This document shows positions 1-8,371 of a DNA stretch of 64,000 nucleotides, piece by piece (position 1 is the stretch's first letter; the number at the start of each line of letters is the position of its first letter). Position numbers and translations under genes: made by a program. The stretch is from an uncultured Oscillospiraceae bacterium (GTDB lineage: Bacteria > Bacillota > Clostridia > Oscillospirales > Oscillospiraceae). The stretch spans positions 1 to 64,000 of the forward strand of contig CANPYX010000003.1 of NCBI GenBank assembly GCA_947588955.1, in the 5' to 3' direction. Below the pieces are notes generated by a model. That model did no database searches, was not told the DNA's origin, and saw only the letters and a program-made list of their open reading frames with translations.

Positions 1-6
1 TTCCAT
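1..6 (-). CDS. Start of a leftward gene cut by the window edge
   Basis: On the minus strand an ATG at position 6 is preceded by GAGGTGA five bases upstream, a good Shine-Dalgarno site, and further upstream by TACAAT, a possible -10 element. Only two codons lie in the window, so the product is unknown. Confidence 0.4.
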
Positions 7-54
7 GTTTCTCACCTCACGGACTATTGTACCATAGTTGATGAGAAAATGGGA

Positions 55-329
55 GGTTTTTTGACAGACTGAAATCCGGACCCCTCAAGGGGTCCGGATT
101 AAACTCATAATTAAGTATTTTTCCGGCGGCATGTACGTCGGAAAAATAACCTTATGTCGCGCAAGTGTGTGACCCTTCGGGTCACGCGCGCAGCGCGACA
201 GCAGGGCAATTTTCTCTGAATTTCGCAAAATTCAGAGAAAATTGCCCGCACGTTCCCCTAGTCGACAAAGACCAGCGGTCTTTGTCGACTAGATTAAAAT
301 CCGGACCCTTGAGGGGTCCGGATTTTAAT
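55..329 (+). repeat. Mosaic multi-hairpin intergenic repeat, copy 1
   Basis: The element is a chain of hairpins joined by conserved linkers: a hairpin with arms AATCCGGACCCC (73-100); hairpin A with arms ATTTTTCCG and CGGAAAAAT (about 117-147); stem B with outer arms GTCGCGC and GCGCGAC around an inner TGACCC/GGGTCA hairpin (about 156-199); a long perfect hairpin C with loop CGCA (204-246); linker GCACGTTCCCC; hairpin D (about 260-290); and hairpin E (296-326) ending against the ftsH stop codon. The same modules recur at 16361-16620 (reversed) and 27038-27260 with different stem sequences but preserved pairing. Nothing coding is seen here. Confidence 0.8.
296..326. terminator. Hairpin behind ftsH, probable bidirectional terminator
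   Basis: An AT-flanked GC-rich hairpin (AAAATCCGGACC arm) begins three bases after the ftsH stop. It is also the last module of repeat copy 1, so the mobile repeat seems to supply the terminator of the operon. Confidence 0.6.
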
Positions 330-2357
330 CTATTTATCTGAGTCGTCCTTTTTATCCTCATCGCCTGTCCTGTCCTCAATGAAGGGGCTTTGCCATGTGC
401 GCTTTTCCTCCATCTCGGCGCGTTTGGCGTCCTCAAGGGCCTCGGCGCGGATCTCCTGCATGATGGGCGGCTCGGACACCTGCCCCACGTCCTCCGGGGG
501 AGGGATGGAGCCCGTGGCGATAAGCGCCTTGAACTGCTCGCCGGTCATGGACTCGTTCTCCAAAAGGTACTCGGCGCACTCCGTCACAAGGTCCCTGTGC
601 TCCTTGAGTATCTCCTCGCACCTTTTGGCGGCCTCGTCAAAGATGCGCTTGACCTCCTCGTCGATTGCCGCCGCCGTCTCCTCGGAGTAGGACTTGGTGG
701 TGCCGAAGTCACGGCCGATGAAGATGGAGTGGTCGGAGCTGTCGTAGCTTATGGGTCCCAGCCTGTCGCTCATGCCGTAGCGTGTGACCATGGAGCGGGC
801 GATATTCGTCGCCGACTGAATGTCGCCCGAGGCGCCCGTGGATATGTCGTCCAGGAAAAGCCTCTCCGCCACGCGCCCGCCCAGGCTCATGACGATCTCC
901 TCAAACATCTCGGAGCGGGACTTGTAGTTTTCCAGATCCTCCTCAGGCCTGAACAGCGTGTAGCCGCCCGCCTGACCGCGGGGGATTATTGTGATGAAGT
1001 GTACGGGGTCCGCGTGCTCCAAAAACGCGCCCGTCACCGCGTGGCCAGTCTCGTGGTATGCCGTGAGCTTCCTCGCCTTGTCCGACATCTTGCGGGACTT
1101 CTTTTCGGGGCCCATCTGCACCTTCAGGATCGCCTCGTCCACGTCGGACATGGTTATGAAGGGCTTGTTCTCCCTCGCGGCGAGAAGCGCCGCCTCGTTC
1201 ATCACGTTCTCCAGGTCCGCGCCGGTAAAGCCCGGAGTGCCCCTGGCTATGCTGGCAAGGTCCACGTCGTCCCCCAGGGACTTGCCACGGGAGTGTATCT
1301 TCAAAATGGCCTCGCGCCCCTTGATGTCGGGCACGCCCACAAATATCTGCCTGTCGAACCGTCCGGGTCTCAAAAGCGCGGAGTCCAGAATATCCGCCCT
1401 GTTGGTCGCCGCCATGACGATCACGCCCTCGTTGGTGTTGAAGCCGTCCATCTCAACCAACAGCTGGTTCAGCGTCTGCTCGCGCTCGTCGTGACCGCCG
1501 CCAAGTCCTGAGCCGCGCTGACGGCCCACGGCGTCGATCTCGTCGATGAATATAATGGCGGGAGCCAGCTTTTTCGCCTGGTCGAAGAGGTCACGCACGC
1601 GCGAAGCGCCCACGCCAACGTAGAGCTCCACAAAGTCTGAGCCTGAGATGGACAAAAACTGCACGTTCGCCTCTCCCGCGACAGCCTTAGCCAGAAGCGT
1701 CTTACCTGTGCCCGGAGGTCCCACCAGCAGCACGCCCTTGGGTATCCGCGCGCCAAGCGCCGTATATTTGTGCGGGTCCTTCAGGAAGTCAACGATCTCC
1801 TCCAGCTCCGCCTTTTCCTCGTCCGCGCCGGCGACGTCGGCAAAGGTGACCTTTTTCTTGTCCTCCGAGGCGAGCCTTGTCCTGGCGTGCCCAAAGCGCC
1901 CCGCACCGTTGGCGCCTCCTCCGGCGCCTCCGCCCAGCCTGTTCATCATCACGTACCAGATGACCACCATCACGATCATGATGATGACATACGGTATTAT
2001 GGTGACCCACCAGGGCGTCTCATACACCGGCGGCAGGTTGAACTTGAGTATCCCCCTGTTCTCCTGATCGGTGATGATGTCTCCCAGGTCGTCCCAGAAG
2101 ATGGAGACGGACATGAGCTGATGGTAAACGCTCTTGCCGGTTATGTCATCCATGGGCGTTTTCAGCTCCATGTAAACGGTGCCCTTCTCAATGGAGAAGT
2201 ACTGCACGTTTTCATTGACGAACTGGTCGCGCATCTGCCAGTATTCTATGCCCTCGGACTTGGTGTCGGAGGAGCTGAGAAGGTAAATTGCCGCTACCAA
2301 TATTACGACTATGAATATATAAAACCCAATATCGGGGCGGCGTGACTTTTTGTTCAG
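330..2357 (-). CDS. ftsH: ATP-dependent zinc metalloprotease FtsH
   Basis: Membrane-anchored AAA protease that degrades misfolded and short-lived regulatory proteins at the inner face of the membrane. Visible parts are a first membrane segment, an extracytoplasmic domain, a second segment near residues 120-140, then Walker A GPPGTGKT, Walker B FIDEID, the second region of homology, and the zinc site HETGH (HEAGH in most relatives) in the protease domain. The first in-frame standard start is a TTG at 2300, but that falls inside the first membrane helix. The frame continues upstream through a typical FtsH N-terminus to a CTG at 2357 that follows AAAGAGG by nine bases, so I place the start there (675 residues) as an inferred non-AUG start. 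Last gene of the leftward operon. Confidence 0.93.
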   Translation of the reverse strand: MNKKSRRPDIGFYIFIVVILVAAIYLLSSSDTKSEGIEYWQMRDQFVNENVQYFSIEKGTVYMELKTPMDDITGKSVYHQLMSVSIFWDDLGDIITDQENRGILKFNLPPVYETPWWVTIIPYVIIMIVMVVIWYVMMNRLGGGAGGGANGAGRFGHARTRLASEDKKKVTFADVAGADEEKAELEEIVDFLKDPHKYTALGARIPKGVLLVGPPGTGKTLLAKAVAGEANVQFLSISGSDFVELYVGVGASRVRDLFDQAKKLAPAIIFIDEIDAVGRQRGSGLGGGHDEREQTLNQLLVEMDGFNTNEGVIVMAATNRADILDSALLRPGRFDRQIFVGVPDIKGREAILKIHSRGKSLGDDVDLASIARGTPGFTGADLENVMNEAALLAARENKPFITMSDVDEAILKVQMGPEKKSRKMSDKARKLTAYHETGHAVTGAFLEHADPVHFITIIPRGQAGGYTLFRPEEDLENYKSRSEMFEEIVMSLGGRVAERLFLDDISTGASGDIQSATNIARSMVTRYGMSDRLGPISYDSSDHSIFIGRDFGTTKSYSEETAAAIDEEVKRIFDEAAKRCEEILKEHRDLVTECAEYLLENESMTGEQFKALIATGSIPPPEDVGQVSEPPIMQEIRAEALEDAKRAEMEEKRTWQSPFIEDRTGDEDKKDDSDK

Positions 2358-2437
2358 ATAGATCAGCCTCTTTCCTGTGGGATCGGGGAAACGCGCATAT
2401 TGCCCTCGCGGGGGATTTTAAATCATTTGAAGCGGTG

Positions 2438-2977
2438 TCAGGCGTAGATTTCCGATTTCAGTACGCCTATGTAGGGGAGGTTGCGGTAGCGTTCTGCGTA
2501 GTCCAGCCCGTAGCCCACAATGAAGGCGTCGGGGCACTCAAAGCCCACGTAGTCCGCGTCGATGTCCGCCTTTCTGCGGGCGGGCTTGTCAAGGAGCGTG
2601 CAGATCCTCACGGAGCTGGGCTTTCTCGCCTCGATGTACTTCTTGAGGTACGAGAGCGTCACACCGGAGTCCAGTATGTCCTCGATGAGTATGATGTCCC
2701 GCCCCTCCACGTTGTAGGTGAGGTCCTTGTTTATCTTCACAGCGCCCGTGGTGGTGGTCCCGGAGCCGTAGGAGGATACCGCCATGAAGTCGATGTCGCA
2801 GTAGCAGTCCACCGCCCGCATCAGGTCCGCCATAAATACGAAGGACCCCTTCAAAACCCCCACGAACAGCGGGCTTTTGCCCTCATAATCGTGCGTTATC
2901 TGCTCCCCCAGCTCGCGCACCCGCGCCTGAAGCTCCTCACCGGAGAAAAACACTCTGTCAATATCCTTTTCCAGCAT
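2438..2977 (-). CDS. hpt: Hypoxanthine phosphoribosyltransferase
   Basis: Cytoplasmic purine-salvage enzyme that joins hypoxanthine or guanine to PRPP. The 179-residue length is typical, and the PRPP loop [12 protein letters not shown] is intact near residues 100-112, as is the late [10 protein letters not shown] segment found in this family. Its start overlaps the end of tilS by one base, the usual tilS-hpt-ftsH arrangement of Firmicutes, so the genes are almost certainly cotranscribed. Confidence 0.95.
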   Translation of the reverse strand: MLEKDIDRVFFSGEELQARVRELGEQITHDYEGKSPLFVGVLKGSFVFMADLMRAVDCYCDIDFMAVSSYGSGTTTTGAVKINKDLTYNVEGRDIILIEDILDSGVTLSYLKKYIEARKPSSVRICTLLDKPARRKADIDADYVGFECPDAFIVGYGLDYAERYRNLPYIGVLKSEIYA

Positions 2978-4320
2978 TACCGAATCTCCTCTTTTCCGCG
3001 TTTTTCTGTTTTTATTATTATCGCCGGCTCTCCCCCCACCGGCAGGGTGTCCACGCTCTGCCCCAGCCCGTAAACCGCCAGCACCCTGTCCCCGCAGGCT
3101 ATAACGGGGAGGGAGGCGCGCATATGGGCGGGAATCTTTTTGTCTATCATCAGCCTTTTCACGCTCCTGGTCCCCGCCCTCGTTTTCAGGGCGTCGCCGG
3201 TTTTGCGCGGGCGAATGATAAGCTCGGAATTGATTGTATCCCTTTTTATAAGGAAATTAGTTAAGGAATTGTAAATCCGTTGCCCTTCGGCGGGCTCACA
3301 GCTCACCGTCAGGCCGATTTCCTCCATTATAACAGGCCTGTCAAGTGATAAGACCCTCTCCTGAAAGGCTTTTTCCGAAGCTTCGGCGCTTGTGAGCTTT
3401 CCGTACTCCCGCCTCACCGCAAGCCCCGGAAGGTCCAGCCTCCCCGAGGGGTCAGGGCTTTTCGCCAGCTCCAGCACCGCCTCCACGTGCGCCTCGGAGA
3501 GCTTCTCCCCAAAGACCCCCCGCACCGCCCTTGACGAGACGGGGAAGGGGAGCGATGCCAATCCGGATGCCGGAACCGCGTCCTCCGTACAGCTTTCCTC
3601 AATGAACTCCCGCGCCTTGCCCGAAAGGTACTCCTCGTCCCGCCGCAAAAGCTCCGTCATGCCCGTGACGTTCAGCGACGGGTTTATCTCCCTGAGCACC
3701 GGCAGTACCCGGTGCCTCAGTTTGTTTCTGGTGTACTCGTCGGAGCTGTTGGAGGAGTCCTCCCGGTGCGGTATGCCGTTTTGTCCGTTGAGCTTGAGTA
3801 TCTCAGCCCTTGTCAGCGCCAGAAGCGGCCTTATGAGCCTGCCGGAGACCGGCGGTATCCCGCACAGGCCCCGAAGCCCCGTGCCCCTGGCGATACGCAT
3901 GAGCACCGTCTCCAAATTGTCGTCGGCGTTGTGCGCCGTGGCCACGCGCCCGATCCCCCTCTTTCCCGCCTCGGAGAAAAAGAAGGCGTAACGCATATCC
4001 CTTGCCGTCTCCTCGATGCCCTTTCCGCGCCTTTCCGCCTCGGCGCGCACGTCCCCGGAGCCGCAAATAAGCTCGATTCCCGCGCCATCGCAGTATTCCC
4101 TGACAAACGCCTCGTCACCGTCGGATTCCTCCCCCCTGAGCATATGGTTGAAGTGCGCCGCCAAAAGCGTGAAGCCGTAAACCGGCGCAAGCTCGCGCAG
4201 TACCCACAGAAGGCACATGGAATCCGTCCCGCCTGAGACGCAGGCCATCACCGTCCCGCCGCGGGGGAGCATACCGTATTCTTGACAAAAATCAGAGATT
4301 TTTTTCAGATACCTGTTCAT
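2977..4320 (-). CDS. tilS: tRNA(Ile)-lysidine synthase
   Basis: Attaches lysine to C34 of the tRNA-Ile that reads AUA, using ATP, which converts its decoding from AUG to AUA. The N-terminal PP-loop SGGTDSM (near residue 30) and the later [13 protein letters not shown] segment identify the family. The C-terminal part carries the usual substrate-binding and TilS-C regions, and 447 residues is a normal length. The start overlaps the dnaB stop codon by one base. Confidence 0.94.
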   Translation of the reverse strand: MNRYLKKISDFCQEYGMLPRGGTVMACVSGGTDSMCLLWVLRELAPVYGFTLLAAHFNHMLRGEESDGDEAFVREYCDGAGIELICGSGDVRAEAERRGKGIEETARDMRYAFFFSEAGKRGIGRVATAHNADDNLETVLMRIARGTGLRGLCGIPPVSGRLIRPLLALTRAEILKLNGQNGIPHREDSSNSSDEYTRNKLRHRVLPVLREINPSLNVTGMTELLRRDEEYLSGKAREFIEESCTEDAVPASGLASLPFPVSSRAVRGVFGEKLSEAHVEAVLELAKSPDPSGRLDLPGLAVRREYGKLTSAEASEKAFQERVLSLDRPVIMEEIGLTVSCEPAEGQRIYNSLTNFLIKRDTINSELIIRPRKTGDALKTRAGTRSVKRLMIDKKIPAHMRASLPVIACGDRVLAVYGLGQSVDTLPVGGEPAIIIKTEKRGKEEIR

Positions 4321-5663
4321 CAGAAGTCGTCACGGCGCCGCTCAAGCGACGAGAAGGTGGTGTATTCCGGCGTCCAGTGGAGCTCCACGGTGCCCGTCTC
4401 GCCACGGCGGTTTTTGAGTATTATGCACTCGGCTACGTTTGGCCGCTCCGTCTCCTTGTTGTAGTAGTCGTCGCGGTACAGGGCGAGGACGATGTCCGCG
4501 TCCTGCTCTATTGCGCCCGACTCGCGCAGGTCCGAGAGCATGGGGCGCTTGTCCTGCCGCCCCTCGTTGGCGCGGGAGAGCTGTGAGGCGCATATGACAG
4601 GCACGTTCAGGTCCTTCGCCATTATCTTCATCATTCGGCTTATCTCGGAAACTATCGTCTGCCGGTTCTCGTTTGAGCGCCCGCTGCCTCCGGCGGAGGT
4701 CATGAGCTGCAAATAGTCGATTATCACAAGCCCCAGATTGTCCACCCTCCGGCAGGCGGCGGATATGTCCGCCACGGTGAGCGTGGGGTTTTCGTCGATG
4801 AGTATGTTCATGTCGCTTATGGACACGCAGCTCGCCACCACCTTCTCCCAGTCCTCGGAGCTGAGCTGCCCCGTCTGGAGCTTTTTAAGCTCCACCTGGG
4901 ATTCCATGGCCAGCAGGTTCCGGCAAAGCTGGGCCCGGCTCATCTCCAGTGAGAATATGGCAATGGTGACGGGGGAGGAGTGTGCCACGTTCAGCGCAAT
5001 GTTCAGAGCTATGCTCGTCTTCCCCATGCCGGGGCGCGCCGCCACCAGTATGAGGTCTGACTTGTTGAGCCCCATCATCGCCCGGTCAAGGTCAGCAAGC
5101 CCCGTGGAAAGACCAGGTATCTGCTTGCCGCTCTTTGCCGCCTCCGCCAGGGTGTTGTATACCGTGGACATGACCTCGGAGACCTTCTTTAGCCCCTGGT
5201 TGTCCCGCCCGTGGCGTATGTCGTATATCTTCTGCTCGGCAAGCTCAAGTATGTCGTCCGCCTCGCCCTGTGCCTGCATGGCAAGAGAGTTTATGTCCGT
5301 GCCCGCCTGGGCCACCTTGCGCAAAAGCGCCTGGTCCCTGACTATGTTCACATAGGGCATTACGTTTTTTGCCGTGGGGGTTATGTCGATGAGCTTGAAA
5401 AGGTAGTCCTTCGCCTCGTCCGTGTACTTGCCCTGGACCTTCAGCTGGTCCGCCACCGTCACCGCGTCGATGGTGCGGGAGTGGATGAACATGGAGAATA
5501 TCGCCTCAAAGAGGTCCCTGTTCACGTCGGAATAGAAGTCCTCCGCCTTGAGGGCGCTGACCACGTCGGCAACGCAGCGCGAGTCCAGGAGCATTGAGCC
5601 CAGCACCGCCTGCTCAGCCTCGGTGCTGTGGGGGAGCTGCGCGAATGTGAGAAGCTCCGGCAT
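4320..5663 (-). CDS. dnaB: Replicative DNA helicase DnaB
   Basis: Hexameric 5'-3' helicase of the replication fork. The N-terminal domain begins with the typical PHSTEAEQAVLGSML, and the RecA-like C-terminal domain has Walker A ARPGMGKT, the LVIIDYLQLM Walker B strand and the segment ASQLSRANEGR. There is no intein. Its place between rplI and tilS matches other Firmicutes. Confidence 0.96.
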   Translation of the reverse strand: MPELLTFAQLPHSTEAEQAVLGSMLLDSRCVADVVSALKAEDFYSDVNRDLFEAIFSMFIHSRTIDAVTVADQLKVQGKYTDEAKDYLFKLIDITPTAKNVMPYVNIVRDQALLRKVAQAGTDINSLAMQAQGEADDILELAEQKIYDIRHGRDNQGLKKVSEVMSTVYNTLAEAAKSGKQIPGLSTGLADLDRAMMGLNKSDLILVAARPGMGKTSIALNIALNVAHSSPVTIAIFSLEMSRAQLCRNLLAMESQVELKKLQTGQLSSEDWEKVVASCVSISDMNILIDENPTLTVADISAACRRVDNLGLVIIDYLQLMTSAGGSGRSNENRQTIVSEISRMMKIMAKDLNVPVICASQLSRANEGRQDKRPMLSDLRESGAIEQDADIVLALYRDDYYNKETERPNVAECIILKNRRGETGTVELHWTPEYTTFSSLERRRDDF

Positions 5664-5705
5664 GTAAAGGCCTCCTTTTGTGAAGGGATAATTTGCTGCG
5701 ACGGG

Positions 5706-6155
5706 TTATTTCGCCTCGGTTATGAGAAGGTGTACCGTCCCGTTTATCTCGTAGCCGAATTTCACCTTGACCTCGTAGGAGCCGTAGGACTTTATGGGGT
5801 CGGCGATGTTTATGCGCCCCTTTTCTATCTCAATGCCGTACTGCTCCCGGAGGGCGTCGGATATGTCCTTGTTGGTGACGGAGCCGAAGAGCTTCCCGCC
5901 CTCGCCCGCCTTGGCGGAGATCTTCACCACCAGGGATTCAAGCCTCTTGGCGTTCTCCATTGCCTTCGCCTTCTCCTCCTCAATCTGGCGGAGCCTCGCC
6001 TTCTCCTTGAGCTTCATTGTGTTCACCGCGTCCGCCGTGGCGGGGACGGCAAGCTTCCTGGGGAAGAGGTAGTTCCTGGCGTACCCGTCGGAAACCTCCA
6101 CCATCTGTCCCTTTTTGCCGTGGTCACGCACGTCCTGCTGTAAGATTACCTTCAT
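5706..6155 (-). CDS. rplI: 50S ribosomal protein L9
   Basis: Two-domain ribosomal protein at the base of the L1 stalk. The N-terminal signature runs from MKVILQQDVRDHGKKG through YARNYLFPRKLA, followed by the long connecting helix rich in Lys and Glu and the C-terminal RNA-binding domain. The length is 149 residues, and it lies between gdpP and dnaB as in Bacillus. Confidence 0.97.
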   Translation of the reverse strand: MKVILQQDVRDHGKKGQMVEVSDGYARNYLFPRKLAVPATADAVNTMKLKEKARLRQIEEEKAKAMENAKRLESLVVKISAKAGEGGKLFGSVTNKDISDALREQYGIEIEKGRINIADPIKSYGSYEVKVKFGYEINGTVHLLITEAK

Positions 6156-6201
6156 TTTTTCAATTCCTTTCTTATTTGATGCCGCCGGTGAGCGCCGCCG
6201 C

Positions 6202-8217
6202 TCACTCGTCGGTGATGGAGAAGTCCTCCAGGTATTTGTCTATCTCCGCCAAAAGCTCCTCCACCACCTGGCGGAGTGTCTTGTCGGGTATCTGCGCTCC
6301 GGCGGTGGACTTGTTGCCGCCGCCGCCGAGACGCTCCACTATCACCTGCACGTTTATGTCGCCCAGGCTCCTGGCGGAGATGTTTATCTTGTCCCCCAGC
6401 GGAAAGAGGACAAAGGACGCCTGAATTCCGGAGATATTCAAAAGCTCGTCGGCCGCCTGCGCCGCCGTCACCCTGCTTTCCACGTTCTCCGCCGCGGCTA
6501 TGGCTATTCCCGCCTTGTAGATCCTGGCCTTTTGGACGATGGCGTACTTTGCCACCGCCGACTTGAGGTCCGACTGGAGAAGGTGCTTCACGTCGGAGGT
6601 GTCCGCGCCGGCTCTGCGAAGGAACGCGGCGGCGTCAAAGGTGCGCCCGCCTGTGCGGAGGGTGAAGTTCTTGGTGTCAAGAACTATCCCCGCCAGAAGC
6701 GCCTCAGCCTCCACCCTGAGTATGTCCGACTGCTCCACCATGTACTGCAAAAGCTCCGTAACCAGCTCCGAGGCGGAGGAGGCGTAGGGCTCGTGGAAGG
6801 AGAGCGCCACGTTCTGGATGTAGTCCGCCGCTCTCCTGTGGTGGTCGATGACCGCCACCCGGTTGCAGGACTGGAGCAGGGATTCGGATTCCACCTGGTC
6901 CGGCCTGTTGGTATCCACGATTATGAGAAGCGTGGAGCCGTCCATGGCGAGAATGGCCTCCTGCGGGTCGATGAAAACGTCCTTGTATTCCGGCAGCGGC
7001 AGGACCCTGTCGATGAGGGGCTGAGATACCTGAGTGCCCATGTCAATAACTATCTTTGCCGGCTTTTTCAGGCTCCTTGCCGCGCAGCAGAGCCCCACCG
7101 CCGAGCCCACGGAGTCAAAATCGGCGAACTTGTGGCCCATGATGAGTATGGAGGAGGCTGAGCGCATGAGCTCCGAAAGGGAGCCCGCCATGACGCGGGA
7201 CTTCACCTTTGTCCGCTTCTCCACCTGGCTCGTCTTGCCGCCGTAGAACTCAAAGTTGTAGCGGTTCTTTATCACCGCCTGGTCGCCGCCGCGGGACAGG
7301 CTCATCTCCAGCGCCAGGGAGGCGAAGGCGTATGTCTCGCCCATGTCGTGCCCGTCCAGACCCACGCCGATGGATATGGTGGGGTGGGTGCCCTTGGCGG
7401 TGGATAGCTCCCTTACGGAGTCAAGAATGGAAAATTTGGAGTCCACATAAGACTGGAGGTACCGCTCCTCGAATATGAAGATGTACCTGTCCCTGTCAGC
7501 CCTCGTGATGTAGCCGCCCTTGTCCCTGGACCACTCGGTGAGCTTGTCGTCGATGGAGGATATGAGCATGGATTTGTCCTTTTCGGACATTCCGGAGATT
7601 ATATCGTCGTAGTTGTCAATCATTATGATGGAGAAGACCGGGCGCGAGCTGACAAACTCGTCCCTTATCCTCGCGTACTCCGTCTCGTCCACCCAGTAGG
7701 TGGTGGCGACGAAGTTTTTTATCCCCGGAGCGTCGGAGCCCCGCACCAGGTTGCCGAACACGCGAAAGCGCCTGTCGCCCACGGTGACAAGGTCCGGGTA
7801 CTCGTTTTTCCCCTCCATGAGCCAGCGGGCGGTGAAGCCCGGCACCAGGGAGGATATGGAGATGGCCAGAAGCCGGTCGTTTTTGCCGGTGAGGGCGAGG
7901 AACTGCTCGTTTGCGTAAATGATCTCGTTTTCCTCCAAAGTGAAGGTCACCATGGGGAAGGGGAAGGACTGGAGCGTGTTTTTCGTGGCGTTGTCTATGT
8001 TTGCCGTGACGGACTCGATATATTTGAGCATCTCCCGGCTTCTGCGCCTGTTTGACGCCTTGGTGTAGACAAGCAGCAGCAGTATCGCCGCCAGCTCCGC
8101 AGCCGCCAGCGGCAGGCTGTATTTGCCCAGAAATACGGTGGCAACGGCAAAAATCACCAGCGCCGCAACATAGAGATGTATGTTGGAGCCCAGAAGGCTC
8201 TTTATTTTCCTGTTCAT
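6202..8217 (-). CDS. gdpP: Cyclic-di-AMP phosphodiesterase, GdpP/YybT type
   Basis: Membrane enzyme that hydrolyses c-di-AMP. In order it has two N-terminal membrane helices, a PAS-like domain, a degenerate GGDEF domain, and a DHH-DHHA1 catalytic unit with GHKFADFDSVG, VDTNRPD, VIDHHRR and the C-terminal GGGGNKSTAGAQ motif. I chose the ATG at 8217 rather than the one at 8235 because AAAGGGAGG lies just upstream of it. This gives 671 residues. A TTGTTA/TATAAT promoter sits upstream, so this is the first gene of the leftward operon. Confidence 0.93.
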   Translation of the reverse strand: MNRKIKSLLGSNIHLYVAALVIFAVATVFLGKYSLPLAAAELAAILLLLVYTKASNRRRSREMLKYIESVTANIDNATKNTLQSFPFPMVTFTLEENEIIYANEQFLALTGKNDRLLAISISSLVPGFTARWLMEGKNEYPDLVTVGDRRFRVFGNLVRGSDAPGIKNFVATTYWVDETEYARIRDEFVSSRPVFSIIMIDNYDDIISGMSEKDKSMLISSIDDKLTEWSRDKGGYITRADRDRYIFIFEERYLQSYVDSKFSILDSVRELSTAKGTHPTISIGVGLDGHDMGETYAFASLALEMSLSRGGDQAVIKNRYNFEFYGGKTSQVEKRTKVKSRVMAGSLSELMRSASSILIMGHKFADFDSVGSAVGLCCAARSLKKPAKIVIDMGTQVSQPLIDRVLPLPEYKDVFIDPQEAILAMDGSTLLIIVDTNRPDQVESESLLQSCNRVAVIDHHRRAADYIQNVALSFHEPYASSASELVTELLQYMVEQSDILRVEAEALLAGIVLDTKNFTLRTGGRTFDAAAFLRRAGADTSDVKHLLQSDLKSAVAKYAIVQKARIYKAGIAIAAAENVESRVTAAQAADELLNISGIQASFVLFPLGDKINISARSLGDINVQVIVERLGGGGNKSTAGAQIPDKTLRQVVEELLAEIDKYLEDFSITDE

Positions 8218-8261
8218 GGTACGCCTCCCTTTCATCGAGATTCGCGCGTAAAATCAACAAC

Positions 8262-8290
8262 ATTATACCATTTATCGCTTAGATTAACAA
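8262..8290 (-). promoter_or_regulatory. Promoter of the gdpP-rplI-dnaB-tilS-hpt-ftsH operon
   Basis: Read on the minus strand, TTGTTA and TATAAT are separated by 17 bases, with the -10 preceded by TGG. The site lies 45 bases upstream of the chosen gdpP start. Confidence 0.65.
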
Positions 8291-8371
8291 TACCCTCTTT
8301 CAATTATTTTTCACTCTCTCGGAAAAGCTAAGCTACACACGCGAAAAAGAAAGACAGGGGGATAAAGAAAC

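Noticed and set aside
390..1511. Long plus-strand open frame across ftsH
   Set aside because: It is the complement of the conserved ftsH gene; GC-rich codon bias keeps the opposite strand open. No ribosome site or protein-like sequence.
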